NCBI GenBank assembly: GCA_019914995.1 | Contig: CM034128.1 | Location: 2,482,501-2,546,500, forward strand | DNA length: 64,000 bases | Origin: Acanthochlamys bracteata | Taxonomy: Eukaryota > Streptophyta > Magnoliopsida > Pandanales > Velloziaceae | Direction: 5' to 3' | In this document: positions 12,844 through 24,049 of the stretch, in pieces | Layout: the number at the start of each line of letters is the position of its first letter | How positions within the stretch are numbered: the first letter of the stretch is position 1 | The notes under the pieces: model-generated | Told to the model about the DNA's origin: nothing | Databases searched by the model: none | Seen by the model: the letters and a program-made list of their open reading frames with translations, nothing else | Made by a program: the position numbers and the translations under genes

Positions 12844-13410
12844 TGTTGGAATACCTTAGTGTGTTTGGTTATGATAGACGCAGCAAAAGTATAAAATACA
12901 CTAAAAAATCTTACGAAAGCAACACGATAATTGAGATAACGATAAGATAACACAAAGATAAGATATTTACAGGAAAAAAAAGGAGAAAAATTCCATGAGA
13001 AGGCAAACTGGTATAAAGAAAATCACTAAACCAAAACAATTAACTATTGTGTTACACTTTAAATGAAAACTCTTATTATAATGCTTTGCTTTTATCTCTC
13101 ACATTTAATGTTATGAGTGATGTGAATGATCTTGATTTTTTTCAAACAAATGCCTCTCATTCATATATATAATGCTTCAAAGAGATTGTTGAACTTCCAA
13201 ATGGTTGTCATTCTATCTTTTCATTAATTATTCAAATCTTTTGGCCTTTCATCTTGCAATAGATGGTTTAAAGTTTTTAACCGTTGACTTTTCAATTTCT
13301 TGGGTGATGGTTCATCTTTCTTGACCTTTGCCATTTCAATATGAATGCAAATTTAACTTGTTGCATTTTAATGAATACTAATTTACATAGTGGCTTTACG
13401 ATATCTAACA
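12844..13410 (+). mobile_element. Solo LTR (Copia-like), 567 bp
   Basis: The element starts TGTTGGAATA and ends ATATCTAACA, giving the TG...CA termini and a short imperfect inverted repeat (TGTT/AACA) of an LTR. ATGGA flanks both sides as a 5-bp target duplication. A TATA-like run (ATATATAATG) lies near 13164-13173, which fits transcription in the plus direction. There is no internal gag-pol region, so this is a single LTR left by recombination between two LTRs. It interrupts a PPR gene that is itself broken in many other places. The superfamily call (Copia rather than Gypsy) is a guess from termini and length. Confidence 0.75.
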
Positions 13411-13415
13411 ATGGA
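13411..13415 (+). repeat. Target-site duplication, right copy
   Basis: ATGGA matches the copy at 12839-12843 exactly and directly follows the LTR terminus AACA. Confidence 0.75.
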
Positions 13416-14450
13416 TTGATTGAAAAATGCAGGCTTGAGAAGGTAGTGCTTGTGGGAATGCTCTTATTGATATGCATGTCAAATGTGAGTGTTTGGATGA
13501 GGCGAAGAAAGTCTTGATGACCTTTTGGCGAAGGATCTAGTGCCTTGGACTAGTTAATAAGCGGATTAGTGCAATATAAGAGACCTAGGGATGCTACGGA
13601 GGTCTTTCATGAAATGCAGGCAACAGGTTTGGAGCCTGACAAGATGATGTTGTCTGCTGTGCTACCTGCTTGTGCAAGTTTAGATGCACTGGTTTCTGGG
13701 AGGTGGGTGCATGAATACACTGAGAGGAAGGTAATTAAGTGGGATGTCCACATAGCAACTTCTATGGTTGACATGTATGCTAAGTGTTGATGCCTAGAGC
13801 TGGAACGGTACACCTTTAACAAGATGATACAGAAGAGCGTCTCATCATGGAACACATTGCTTGGGGGCCTAGCCTTGCATGGATTTGGTGAAGAGACACT
13901 CCTGGACTTTAATGAAAAGTTACAAGTGGTTTCATCCCCAATGAGGCTACTTTGGTGTGCGTCCTTAGTGCATGCTCGCATTCAGGATTGGTAGAAGAAG
14001 GTAGATCACATTTCAGATCCATGATGCAATGCTACAACCTTACACCATGGATAGAGCACTATGGTTGTATGATTGACTTGCTGCCCAGAGCCGGATTATT
14101 GAATGAAGCTCATCAGCTTATTAAGGAAATGCCAATGAAAGCTGATGTGCAAATTTGGGGTTCTGCGTTTAGCAGATGCAAGACTCATGTAAATCTTGAG
14201 CTTTCTGAAGAAATCTAAGATCACCATCTTGAGTTTGAGGCTGGTGATAGAGGTGTTTATGTCCTCTTGTCAAAACATATTTGCTACTAGCAAGAGGTGG
14301 GCAGATGTGACCAATATGAGAAGAATAATGAGGAAGAAAAATATAAAAGAGGAACCAGGCTCTAGTGTTATAGAGGTGAACAGGAAGGCTCGTGAATTTT
14401 TTGTTGGAAAGTGTGAGCACCCTCAAAAGGAAGATATTTGGTTATTCTCT

Positions 14451-17188
14451 GACATCCTAGCAAGAGAAAGTACATGTGGATTGTGTATAACTGGTAATCT
14501 CTTCTTTTTCACTCTATGTTTTATTACTATTATTGTGATGATGATGATGATCTATCAAAACCAATAGTGAAATTGACCATCAAATGAGCAAATATTTTTT
14601 CACAACAGTTTGTAGAATATAAAAGAAATTTTTATTCAGGATTGAGCAACACATATGGCTACCAACCAACTTATGCTCTTGAAAAGTCTACTGCAGCATT
14701 CTGTATCTTTTGGATAAAAATTTGCATTAACTACTTCCACAATTAGATAGGTTTTACTAAGAATAGCCAAGTGACACAACATATTTCTAACTGGAAGAAA
14801 GAAATTTAACTGTTGGATTAGTGATTATGTAGCGACATTGTTTGTTGCTGAATTCCACAGAAGAGTAGATTGTTCCAATTACGTGCTCTTGGATATAAAG
14901 ATGTAAATATGGAAGATTTTAGTACAGGTTTGTGACATTTTTGGAGCATGTTTCAAGAGGGTAGCAAAGGCACACTTGACCTACTGTAAATCCAGAATGG
15001 AATTAACATGGGAACAGCGAATATACACATTTGACCTAGTACTGCAGTTAAGATATTATTCATATACGCGATCTATATTTCTGAAGTTTAGCTTTCTCCC
15101 ATCCACTTTATAGGCATAGAATTCTTTTTAGTGTTTTACCCTTCCAAGTAGATCAACTCCATCCACTTGCAGCTATGTACCTGCAAAACAAGAAGGCTTA
15201 ATGTATTTCCTTTAACAGCTGGCATATTTAATGAAGTCAGTAAGCTGCTCTAAGATGGAGAGTGTATCACATTCGATTTGAAGGATCAGAAAAATGACGA
15301 AGGCCTCTTTCCTTCGCGTATTTATTTAGATATTTGGTTTTTTTTGGGTGTCTAGTTACTTTTTTTTTAAAGATAATAAGTTGGCTGAAAAAGTTTAGAA
15401 AATCTATTAAACCTATTATCAATCGTCAAAAAAAAAATCCTATTAAACCTGGTCTTATTCATAATGTAGATAATTGCACCACTTAACTTTAAAAAGAATA
15501 TGGTCCCCATATGATAGCATTAATCCTATATTAGTTGATGATGACACATGTGCTTTTAGATGATAGTGAAAAAGTGAAATATTTGAATGAGGAATTACAG
15601 TTTTAGTGGAAATTGAGCTTTAGCAATTTCAGATAAATGTTTTGATAGCATTGACAACTTGATGTGAGCTGATCCATGATTCCTGTTGCTCTCAGCAGTA
15701 GTAAGTAACATCTGTTTCTTTTTCTAGTCTAACATTTATTGCTCAAGGTAATTGTGCCAGTTGTATTGTGCAGCTGTATGACAATATATACATTATAGTG
15801 GAGAGGGATATATCTGAGTAACCTGTTTACATAAATAATGCCTTGGCATAGTTATTGTGCTGATTACAGCATTATTTGATTTGTGGTGGTCCTTTATCCT
15901 TTGCTTTTAGTAGTCGAAACATATGATTTTTGTTGGAAAGATATCTCTTCCTATGCTGTTTATTGATGTTTCATATTGATAAGACATTCTACTAAGTTGA
16001 ACTGTATGCTACTCTACCTCTTATGGTGAGTGACTTTCTAGGTTTAAGGAATAGTCCTAAGGATGTGCGGTACTTGGATTACATCTAAGGAATTTGTTCT
16101 TGTTAACTATAAATACTAAATGCCATTTGCTCAGATAAACTACAAGGAATTCTAGGTCTTTCTGTATTACATTTTATTGTTTTAACTGACGTGAGAAAGA
16201 ACAATTCTATGCTTTTGACATACAAACGTGCAAGTTGTACAAAGGGCGTGTTTACTATAGGATAAACTCACTTTTTCGGAAGTGAGTTTAAAAAATAAAT
16301 TTTTAATAGAAATAATTTATTTTAATTTTGTAATGTATTTTGTAATATAAGTGAGTTTAAAAAAAGTGAGTTTGAAGGGGTATGTAAACAAGCCCAAAGT
16401 GGTTACTTAGTCAAGAACTTTAGATGATGCCAAGAAATGCAATCATAGAAATTGTCTTTAGATCCAAACTGTACATTTTTCTTCTAAGAGATAGGAAACA
16501 TTCTTTCTTTTCATGAAAAGAGGAATCTACTGTAAGAGACTGACACTACCTACCTCATGTTTCTTGTAAATGATGAACAAAAATGCCTGCCCTAGCTGAA
16601 CTTAGAAAAAGGCGAATATGCTGGTCTAAAATTGCCATGGAATAGTTTTCTAGCTTTTAGGATGCTTTCCTGGATGGCTCAGCCTACTTCAATCAATTGT
16701 TTTCCTTGAGACGCATTAAAGAGTACAAGTGGCCATATAAGATTTAAAATAGCAAGAGTTCCTTGTAAGTTTAATTAGTTTAGGTTTGATGCCAAGCATC
16801 TCTTAAATAAGTATTGTATTATGTTTTACTCATTGTTATTGTTTATATATTTATTTTAAGACAAACATCACATATTTGTTGTATGCGCTCTTGAATTCAT
16901 GGAGTCAAGGCCTGCACTTTTATGTAGCATTTTGTGTATTGATTGTCCCGAGGTTGGAAAAGCATTAATTTCGGGAGGCTCATTTGCACTTGATCCTTTT
17001 TCGTTATAGTTATAGGATGCTCCCTCTTGTACAGCTTATAGCTATTGAGGTTATTAACTTTTTCTAAGTTATGCGCTTCAACCTTGCAGATTAAGTAAGA
17101 TGATGAGTGCATAGCCAAAGGTATAGAGGAACAAATTGCCTTGAAAAAGTAATGAATCAGAAGCTTTAAACAAGTTGCACTTGATACT
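14451..17188. other. Intergenic, no gene recognised
   Basis: About 2.7 kb between the PPR relic and the FT-like gene shows no sustained coding pattern on either strand. The only structured piece I see is a 152-bp inverted-repeat element at 16244-16395. The first few hundred bases left of 17189 should hold the 3' UTR of the FT-like gene. Confidence 0.45.
16244..16395 (+). mobile_element. MITE-like element, 152 bp
   Basis: The left end GGGCGTGTTTAC is matched in reverse complement by the right end GTAAACAAGCCC (11 of 12 positions). AAA flanks both sides (16241-16243 and 16396-16398), consistent with a 3-bp target duplication as in PIF/Harbinger-type elements. An internal palindrome (AACTCACTTTTT... 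AAGTGAGTTT) occurs near the left end. No coding capacity. Confidence 0.6.
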
Positions 17189-20020
17189 TTACCTTCTACC
17201 ACCACAACCATTCTCCCTCTGGCAGTTGAAGTAAAGGGATGCCACTGGGGCACCAAGGTTGTAAAGGTCCGCAAAGTCCCTGGTATTGAAGTTTTGGCGC
17301 CATCCAGGTGCATCTATTGCTTGCCTGACATCTTGCCTGAATAGAACAAATACGAAACGGTGGATCCCTGCTGTTGGCTGCGGTTTCTCATAGCAGACCA
17401 CTTCTTGTCCTACAAGAAATTAGATGAAATATTAAGATATTTTCCGGACTTTGAGAAAGCTACGTGCAGCGCAGATTGCAGGCTCCATTCAACTACCATC
17501 ACGAATTTTCTATATAGAAGGTACTCACCATAACTTGCATCAACAGACTCTGGAATGTCAGTCACCAACCTACAAGATAAAATTTCAAATATCAAATGCG
17601 TCTAAAAATCAACTAAGCCTTGGATAATCCAAAACGTGATATCATCGAATCAGATGGGATAATTTGTTAATTGCTCTTTAAGTAATTAAAAAATTAAACT
17701 GAAACTCATATTACATTTACAATATGGTACTGGCTACTCTTGGGGGGTTTCAAGTGAGAAATATTATCAGTTCAAGTGGTTCTGTGTTACATAGTTTCTG
17801 TATGACTTAGGGGTATAACCTGATGGAAAGCTATCCTTTCTGTAGAAGTGGCTCATATGTTAAACATAATCTGAGAGGAAACTAGGGACGACTATGAAAC
17901 TTTTACATAACCTTATTAGAAAGTGAAGGTGCTTTAGACAGTCTTCCACTAATAAAAACGGAATCTAACAAATGGCTGACGCTATGAAGAACAAAATAGT
18001 AGGAAGATGCTTGTGGCTAATCGTATCCTTTTATAATCTTAAAGCTAGAGTTCTTTCCATCATGATGTGCTCTTGCCATGAAAACAAAGCGTAACCATTT
18101 GTTTATGTTAATTTCGTTTGCACCTGAGTTCCATATGATGATTTGCTTCGCATGAGCAGATGCATTCACTTTTGCTTTGTTGTAGACTTGCGTTTAGTTG
18201 TTGCAAGAATTTATGATTATGACAACGAGCTACTTTAATTATGACAAAAAGTATTTATATACCAATGAAGGTGCTCCCTTTGAGTAGGATTGCTTGGACT
18301 AGGTGCATCCGGATCCACCATGACCTAGAAGAATAAGAACTAATACAATCAATTATTGCTGGTGACTGAATGAAGTTAGTGTTCATAAGCAACTATTGAA
18401 GAAACTTTTAGGAAAACTATTGATAATGGTAATATTGCATATCATCAATCAAAAGGTCAAAAGTCTGGAGTCCTTTTCTTCTTTTTGTGTAAAATCCAAT
18501 AGCTCTGTCATACAAAACAACTCTTTCACCATATAAGTCCTGAAGAAATTATTCACTAGGAACCAGCTTGTTTAGGATGTGAGATGGGAGTGAATTCACG
18601 AACGTTAACATTATTATCATCTTAAAGTTTGTCTAGTTTGAATTTCATGGGACATCTGTTCGCAATAATATGGAAGAACCCATTTGCAGTGCACATGCAG
18701 GTCATGGAATCCCATCTTTAGATAGAGGACCACAATAAAGTGTGGGTTGTGGGTCAGCAAATAAGACTAAGTGTCAACAATGTGCTTACATTCAGTATGC
18801 AAATCTCTTATTGGACAAAAAGTGATCATCTACACCAATTCAAAACTAGATGAGTGCTAAGAATCTAGTCCCTTGGTGTTTCCATATTGCGGCTGCTTAT
18901 ATAATATCCACAGATATAGCTTACTGAGTACTAAGACCTAGGCATCAATGTCCATACATCCTGATTTCATGATAACTAGTAATCATTGGTAGAAACAATA
19001 GAAAGATTAGCCTCTTCATTCACATTCCGTTTTCTGCATGCTCAGAGCACCAAGTATGGTAGAGGCTCCTTAATTAGGGATTTTCTATAATGAGACGGAC
19101 CCTGTCGCTTATTAACTAGAGCATGCAGTCTACAGCTGCTTATGAGCACTATTCAAAGAGGCAGTAGGAAAACTTAGTTTTTGCCCCATTCATGATGTAT
19201 CTAAAACTTAGATATAGGGAGATTTTTTAAAACCACTTACTTCTCCGTCTACTCCATAAACGCTCTAAATCCTAACTATTGATCAGATTCTATCTAATGG
19301 TCAGAATGAATAGTTATAATTAAAGTTAAAAAGACAAAACGATCTTTTTACTCTCTATTTATTGTTATTGTTAGATCTAACTTGATCTGTAGTTAAGATT
19401 TAGAATATAAATAGAATGAACAGAGAGAGGAGTGGCTTTATCTCTCCCCTTATATAGAACTTAGATATATTCCTTGGTCCGGGAATGAATATTAATCAAA
19501 AGGAATGCCTAAAACCTAATCAAAACAGTTTTGTAGTTATGGGTGAGTCTTGGATAAGGATCATTCCTGAAATATGTGCATTAATGCACATGAAAAGATC
19601 TGGCACACACTTCTAGGCATGATTGAATTCTGAAGAACTTATGTTTTTACGGAGTTTGTATGCAAAGTATGCCACCCACTAGGAAATGCATATATTACCG
19701 TAAGGATATCAAGAATGACATTGGAGTCGACACTGAGGCATCAGTATAATGTCATGCAGCTTTAAGTCAAAGGGCATTATTCTTGAAGATAGAAAGGATA
19801 AGATAAACAAACTTACGAGAGTGTAAAGCTTCCTCATGTCATGGCTTCGAATCTCAATTCTAGGTTGGCAAGCTACCATTGATGGCTTCAACTCAGACCC
19901 ATTGGTGATCTCCTTGTTGTTATATATCACCCTCAAATTAGCAGACTTCACAAATGGCTCGATCACATCTCCCACAACACCACCAACAACAAGAGGATCT
20001 CTTTCTCTGTCCCTCCACAT
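17189..20020 (-). CDS. FT-like phosphatidylethanolamine-binding protein
   Basis: PEBP family. FT proteins are mobile florigens that act with bZIP FD and 14-3-3; TFL1 proteins antagonise them. Exons 20020-19817, 18324-18263, 17569-17529 and 17409-17189 join in phase to 175 residues, exactly FT length, with the family's four-exon structure. Exon 1 begins [20 protein letters not shown]; exon 2 has [13 protein letters not shown]; exon 3 [14 protein letters not shown]; exon 4 [34 protein letters not shown] and the end [12 protein letters not shown], all FT rather than TFL1 in style. Residue 86 (REHLHW) is His where FT has Tyr85, as in TFL1. Residue 135 is Asp where FT has Tyr134. Trp139 and Gln141 keep the FT state. 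The substitutions make florigen activity uncertain. The gene looks intact. Confidence 0.9.
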
Positions 20021-20140
20021 CCTCACCTACACTATTTTTGAACTAATGCAATGTCTAGAGAATAAGTAAGAAGAGAACAATTTGATAACTTGATTAATGA
20101 TGATGTGAGTTTGGTTTCAAAGATGGAGAGCGGGAGGAGT

Positions 20141-20147
20141 TTATATA
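20141..20147 (-). promoter_or_regulatory. TATA box of the FT-like gene
   Basis: TATATAA on the minus strand lies about 120 bases upstream of the start codon at 20020. Placement is typical; transcription start not known. Confidence 0.5.
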
Positions 20148-20378
20148 GAGAGTAAGGGACGTAGGGGAAGAACATGTTATCAGAATCTTGCTTTAGACAT
20201 ATATAGAACGTTAAGAGTAGCTATCGTTAGAAATCCGGCAAGCTTTTTTTGTTTTCTTTTTTGGTTTTTTTGTTGATTTTCCTTCTCCACCGGCCCTTGG
20301 ACTCATATGAGGGCCGGTTGCAGTGGGAGTGAATCAAATCTTAGATGAAGAAGCCAGTGTTATTCTATGTGATCTTTG

Positions 20379-20414
20379 AAGCTCTCTCTCTCTCTCTCGC
20401 GCTCTCTCTCTATG
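20379..20414. repeat. (CT)n microsatellite
   Basis: CT dinucleotide run interrupted by a single CGCG-type break, upstream of the FT-like promoter. Confidence 0.8.
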
Positions 20415-20429
20415 ATCTTTGGAGATAGA

Positions 20430-22670
20430 TACATTACAACAAAGTGGAATGTCTTTTTGACCTAAAGAACCCTTGTGGTCATATGCTAGCTTCAATTCTC
20501 TCCTAGACTCTATACATCTTTCTTCTTCCTATGAATATTAATTGATAAGCATAGTTTTTATGTGAATGAACCATTGGTCAAGAAGAATATATAGCTTTTG
20601 GTTCATCACTTTTGGATCTTATAGTACAATCTAGTAACAAGTTGTGAAGATCATTATGAAGTAGTAGTGCTAGATCTGGGACGTAACATGGGAATGCAAA
20701 TGCTCATCTTGCGTGACAATATGCTTGTAGAAGATACCTACCTATACATGACTACAGATTTGTGGCTTTTTGCTCTTATTCTGGAAAAAACCTTACAATC
20801 ATTGCTAATATCTTGGGACATCAGCAGCAATACTGACTCAGTTTTCATGGTTAGTTTGGACCTAAATAATTCACGCATCACATCCAAGTTCTGCATTTGG
20901 CAATGTCAAATGAGCATTAAGTACTATCATATCTAATCTTACACAGATTTTATCCGAATCTGAACCGAAAAAAGTAGTGAATCTGATAGAAACTTTTGCC
21001 GTCAATCCAAATCTCTGGCTCAAGCCTCATGCCCGCAACCATATCCTAACAGGAAAAAAGCATCTCCGGTCATTGTAATAGTACTATGTGTATCTTCTGT
21101 GTGATGACCAATTATTGGACACAGCCCCACTCAAGGACTTCCAGTAACAAACTGGTCCCATGTTCAAGTCATTCGCAATCGGCTCGCCTCAATTTAAACA
21201 ACCCTACCATTTTGATCTGGATCATCATCTGATCGATCAGAAGCGTGACGAGGATTGGAGCATTGACAAATTCCATCCCTTTCTCATTTGTCTTTTCAGC
21301 ATATGATGATGAAAAAAGCATCAGGTACTCCTTGGTACTTTTCTTTCTTTGCATGTACTCCTGCAGGCAGTAATGCAGTGGATTGCATTTTTAAGCGGAT
21401 TCAAGTACTAGCAGATGTTTTCTGTCATCAATAAGAATATCGTTTCGTTTACAACTTATTCTACTTCTGAATCTTTTACGCAAGATTGAAACTGATCAGT
21501 TCTGTTCGTACGGATTCATGCATATGTTTGTGATGCATGTTTTAAAATGAGCCAACATGATTTTGTTCTTCTTCTTGTTCCATTTTGTTGATATTGTTCA
21601 TGTTTATCATAATTTTACATTACGTGTGATCTCAGGGTGGCCACGTCTTTCATTTCTTAGTACTTGAAAGAAGAAATGTCAACTTAAACGACTGCTAGTT
21701 TTTTAGCCGCAAATCTTCTTAAAGTTGCACATGAGTATGCTTCACACATAATGCAATGCTCTAGCCGCAATGCATTAGTATACAGATGAAGTCGAATGCA
21801 AGGGAATGTGGAACTCTTCTGGAATATCTTTTTCAGTAAATATCTTCAAAGTTAAAAATATAGTAGTAAGCTCGAACGGTAATAGGTTGCAATTTGAGAT
21901 TAAAAAATATTTATTATTTTTCGTGAGAATGAGCATTGTCTTTTATATATTGGATATGCGCAGCTTTTTTACTTAAATTTGGAGAATAAAGTATAGAAAA
22001 TGACTGCAATTAGTGAATGGAAAATGCATTTAAGTGTGAACTAAGGATTGCCACGCCTATACAGTTGATTCTTGTTCTTGTTTATGTGATTAAGTTCATA
22101 TTAACACTGTCAAAAGAACGTTACATGAGAAAGTAAAGTTTCCCCTTTTGAATGAAAGCTAATAACAAAGTATTAACTAATTTTTAGAGAGTTACTTTTT
22201 TGCACATAACACATGAGGTAAGAAAACATTAAAATACCTGCATTTTTCAGATAAAGTATTTATAAAAATTTATGTCAAATAAAAAAAATTTTACTATATA
22301 AAATTTTTTATTTTTTAAATTTTTAAATAAAAATTTTAAATATTTATAAAAAATATATTAAAAATATAAAATTAAAGAATTATTTTTTGATAAGTAATGT
22401 CAAACGCTTTCAATATAAAGAGAAAAAACCTTTAGATATTAAAGAATAAACCTTTGGCATGCCGGTGCACGCATTATTATTTTCCCACGCACTGCAATAT
22501 ATTATTATAATCTCGAAATCTATATAGAGAACTGTACAGAGAAAAAAAAAATTACAACAAAAAAAGAAAGAATATCGAAATTGAAAAGAAGTCCCATGGA
22601 TTGAATTGAATCTGCTTTTGACTTGAGCAAGCCACATCAAAGTAACTTGAAAGTTGTAACCGAAACTTTC
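20430..22670. other. Intergenic, no gene recognised
   Basis: No sustained coding pattern on either strand. The ORFs at 20667-20936 and 21169-21354 show no family motif. An AT-rich dispersed element copy lies at 22250-22405. Confidence 0.4.
22250..22405 (+). repeat. AT-rich dispersed element, copy 2
   Basis: Shares with copy 1 (4040-4225) the order TTTTTAAAT, ATATTTATAAAA, ATTAAAAATATAAAATTAAA and the end GTCAAACGC. It is the reverse complement of the copy at 41098-41255. Confidence 0.4.
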
Positions 22671-22673
22671 CCG

Positions 22674-22707
<34 letters not shown>
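22674..22707. repeat. Poly(A) tract
   Basis: About 34 consecutive A residues directly left of the inverted-repeat element. It makes spurious poly-Lys and poly-Phe ORFs on the two strands. Confidence 0.9.
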
Positions 22708-22711
<4 letters not shown>

Positions 22712-22722
22712 TCGGCTGAACC

Positions 22723-23346
22723 ATAGTTGTAAAATTCGAACCGGCTCGTCCGGATCGATCCGGAACGTAAATCGGTTCAAATTTATGATAAAATCGTTCA
22801 TACAATCAATCTATTCGGACCCGTTTCGACTCCATTGACCCGCTCGTCCGGATCGAACCGGATTAAATTAAATTTTAAAAATTTTAAATTTATAATATAT
22901 TAATATAAAAATAATTATTAGTAGTCTTATATTGAAATATAATATGTAGTTTAGATTTTATATTTGGATGTAATAATACAAAAAAATAAATTTGTTATAT
23001 TTTATTTGTAAATATTTATTATTAGTAATTTTTAAGTTTTTATATTACTAATTTTATTAAATTGTAAGAAAAATAATAAAATTATTTTAAAACAAAAAGA
23101 TTTTTTTGAAATTTATTATTTAAAATATTATTTATTTTTCTATATTTTTTTGTTAGTTTATTTTTTTTTATGTCTTCTAACAAAGAAAAATTTTATTTAT
23201 TTTTTTTGAAATAATAAGCGTTCGTACGTCAACGCTTTAGTATTTTTGACATGACGGTTCAACCCATTGACCCTACGGATCAATCCATGATCCGTTGATT
23301 CGAACAGTTTTTCGGTTCAATATTCGGTTCGATTTTTACAACTATA
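22723..23346. mobile_element. Terminal-inverted-repeat DNA element, about 624 bp
   Basis: The left end ATAGTTGTAAAATTCGAACC is mirrored by the right end, whose reverse complement reads TATAGTTGTAAAAATCGAAC. Inside both ends are further copies of GGATCGA(T/A)CCGG and CGGTTC motifs; the centre is very AT-rich and non-coding. Flanks GGCTGAACC (22714-22722) and GGTTGAGCA (23347-23355) match at 6 of 9 positions and could be a decayed 9-bp target duplication, which would suggest a Mutator-like non-autonomous element. Class assignment is tentative. Confidence 0.6.
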
Positions 23347-23359
23347 GGTTGAGCAACCC

Positions 23360-24040
23360 TAGTTACGAAAACCGAAAGTAAATGCTCTTCTAAAAACAAA
23401 AGGTGAATAAATTATAAGCTTTCTAATCACTTAATCAAATGACTGAATTAATATACATATATATGGAGATAATACTTCACTTCACTAAAACATTAGTTAC
23501 AATTTTTGTGTTTGTTTGAATGGTAAGCATATTATTTTTTTGATAGAGTTGTATTTTTTATTTTAACGACTCAAAAATTAAAATTTGTCAGTGAAAAATA
23601 TTCTACTCCTAATTTCTAACTTAGAGTTTATTTATTTATTTCTCAAATCTCACAATAAGTATTTATTTAACAAGGTAATGGTGTAGTATTTTAGACAGAA
23701 AATTAATTATTAAAAATGAGTTTTTAAAAATGAATTAGTTTGACTAATATTTTTAGAAATAAATTTAATTTTTATATTTTTGATAAAAACAAATATTAAA
23801 AGAAATTATTATATTTTTAATAATTAAAATAGAGCTGAAAGTATTTTTTATTAATATTAAGTAAGTCGTAAAGGTGAAAAGAACGCGAAATTTTTTGCAT
23901 TTGGTTGAGAAGATGATATCCATCCAAAAAGCAATTACAGAGTTCATTTTGGATATAGAATTTAAATGTTTCAAATTCTATTAAACTGTGATTAATTTAT
24001 TTTAAGTTATTAATAATCAAAAATTAGAATAATTAAAAAT
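23360..24040. other. AT-rich intergenic DNA
   Basis: Low-complexity A/T-rich sequence with no gene seen. Confidence 0.4.
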
Positions 24041-24049
24041 GTAATAAGA

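Larger units (their letters stand above)
12300..14450 (+). pseudogene. Decayed PLS-class pentatricopeptide repeat (PPR) gene, interrupted by an LTR
   Basis: PPR proteins are organellar RNA-binding helical repeats; PLS/E types act in RNA editing and processing. Typical repeats are scattered over three frames: DGFSPDKYTFPVLLKS near 12450, RNTLVHLYGVCGS near 12590, MFNEMSERDVVSWTGLIS near 12650-12710, GNALIDMHVKCECLDEAKKV near 13453-13515, MQATGLEPDKMMLSAVLPAC near 13613-13672, then HIATSMVDMYAKC. The E region follows (LSACSHSGLVEEGRSHF, IEHYGCMIDLLPRAGLLNEA, ADVQIWGSAF), ending with EPGSSVIEVNRKAREFFVG near 14355-14410. Multiple frameshifts and stops (for example after 12636, 13790 and 14218) exclude a functional product. 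A 567-bp solo LTR sits inside it at 12844-13410. Confidence 0.85.

Noticed and set aside
22410-22838. Frames with poly-Phe and poly-Lys
   Set aside because: They are translations of the poly(A) tract and the flanking repeat.
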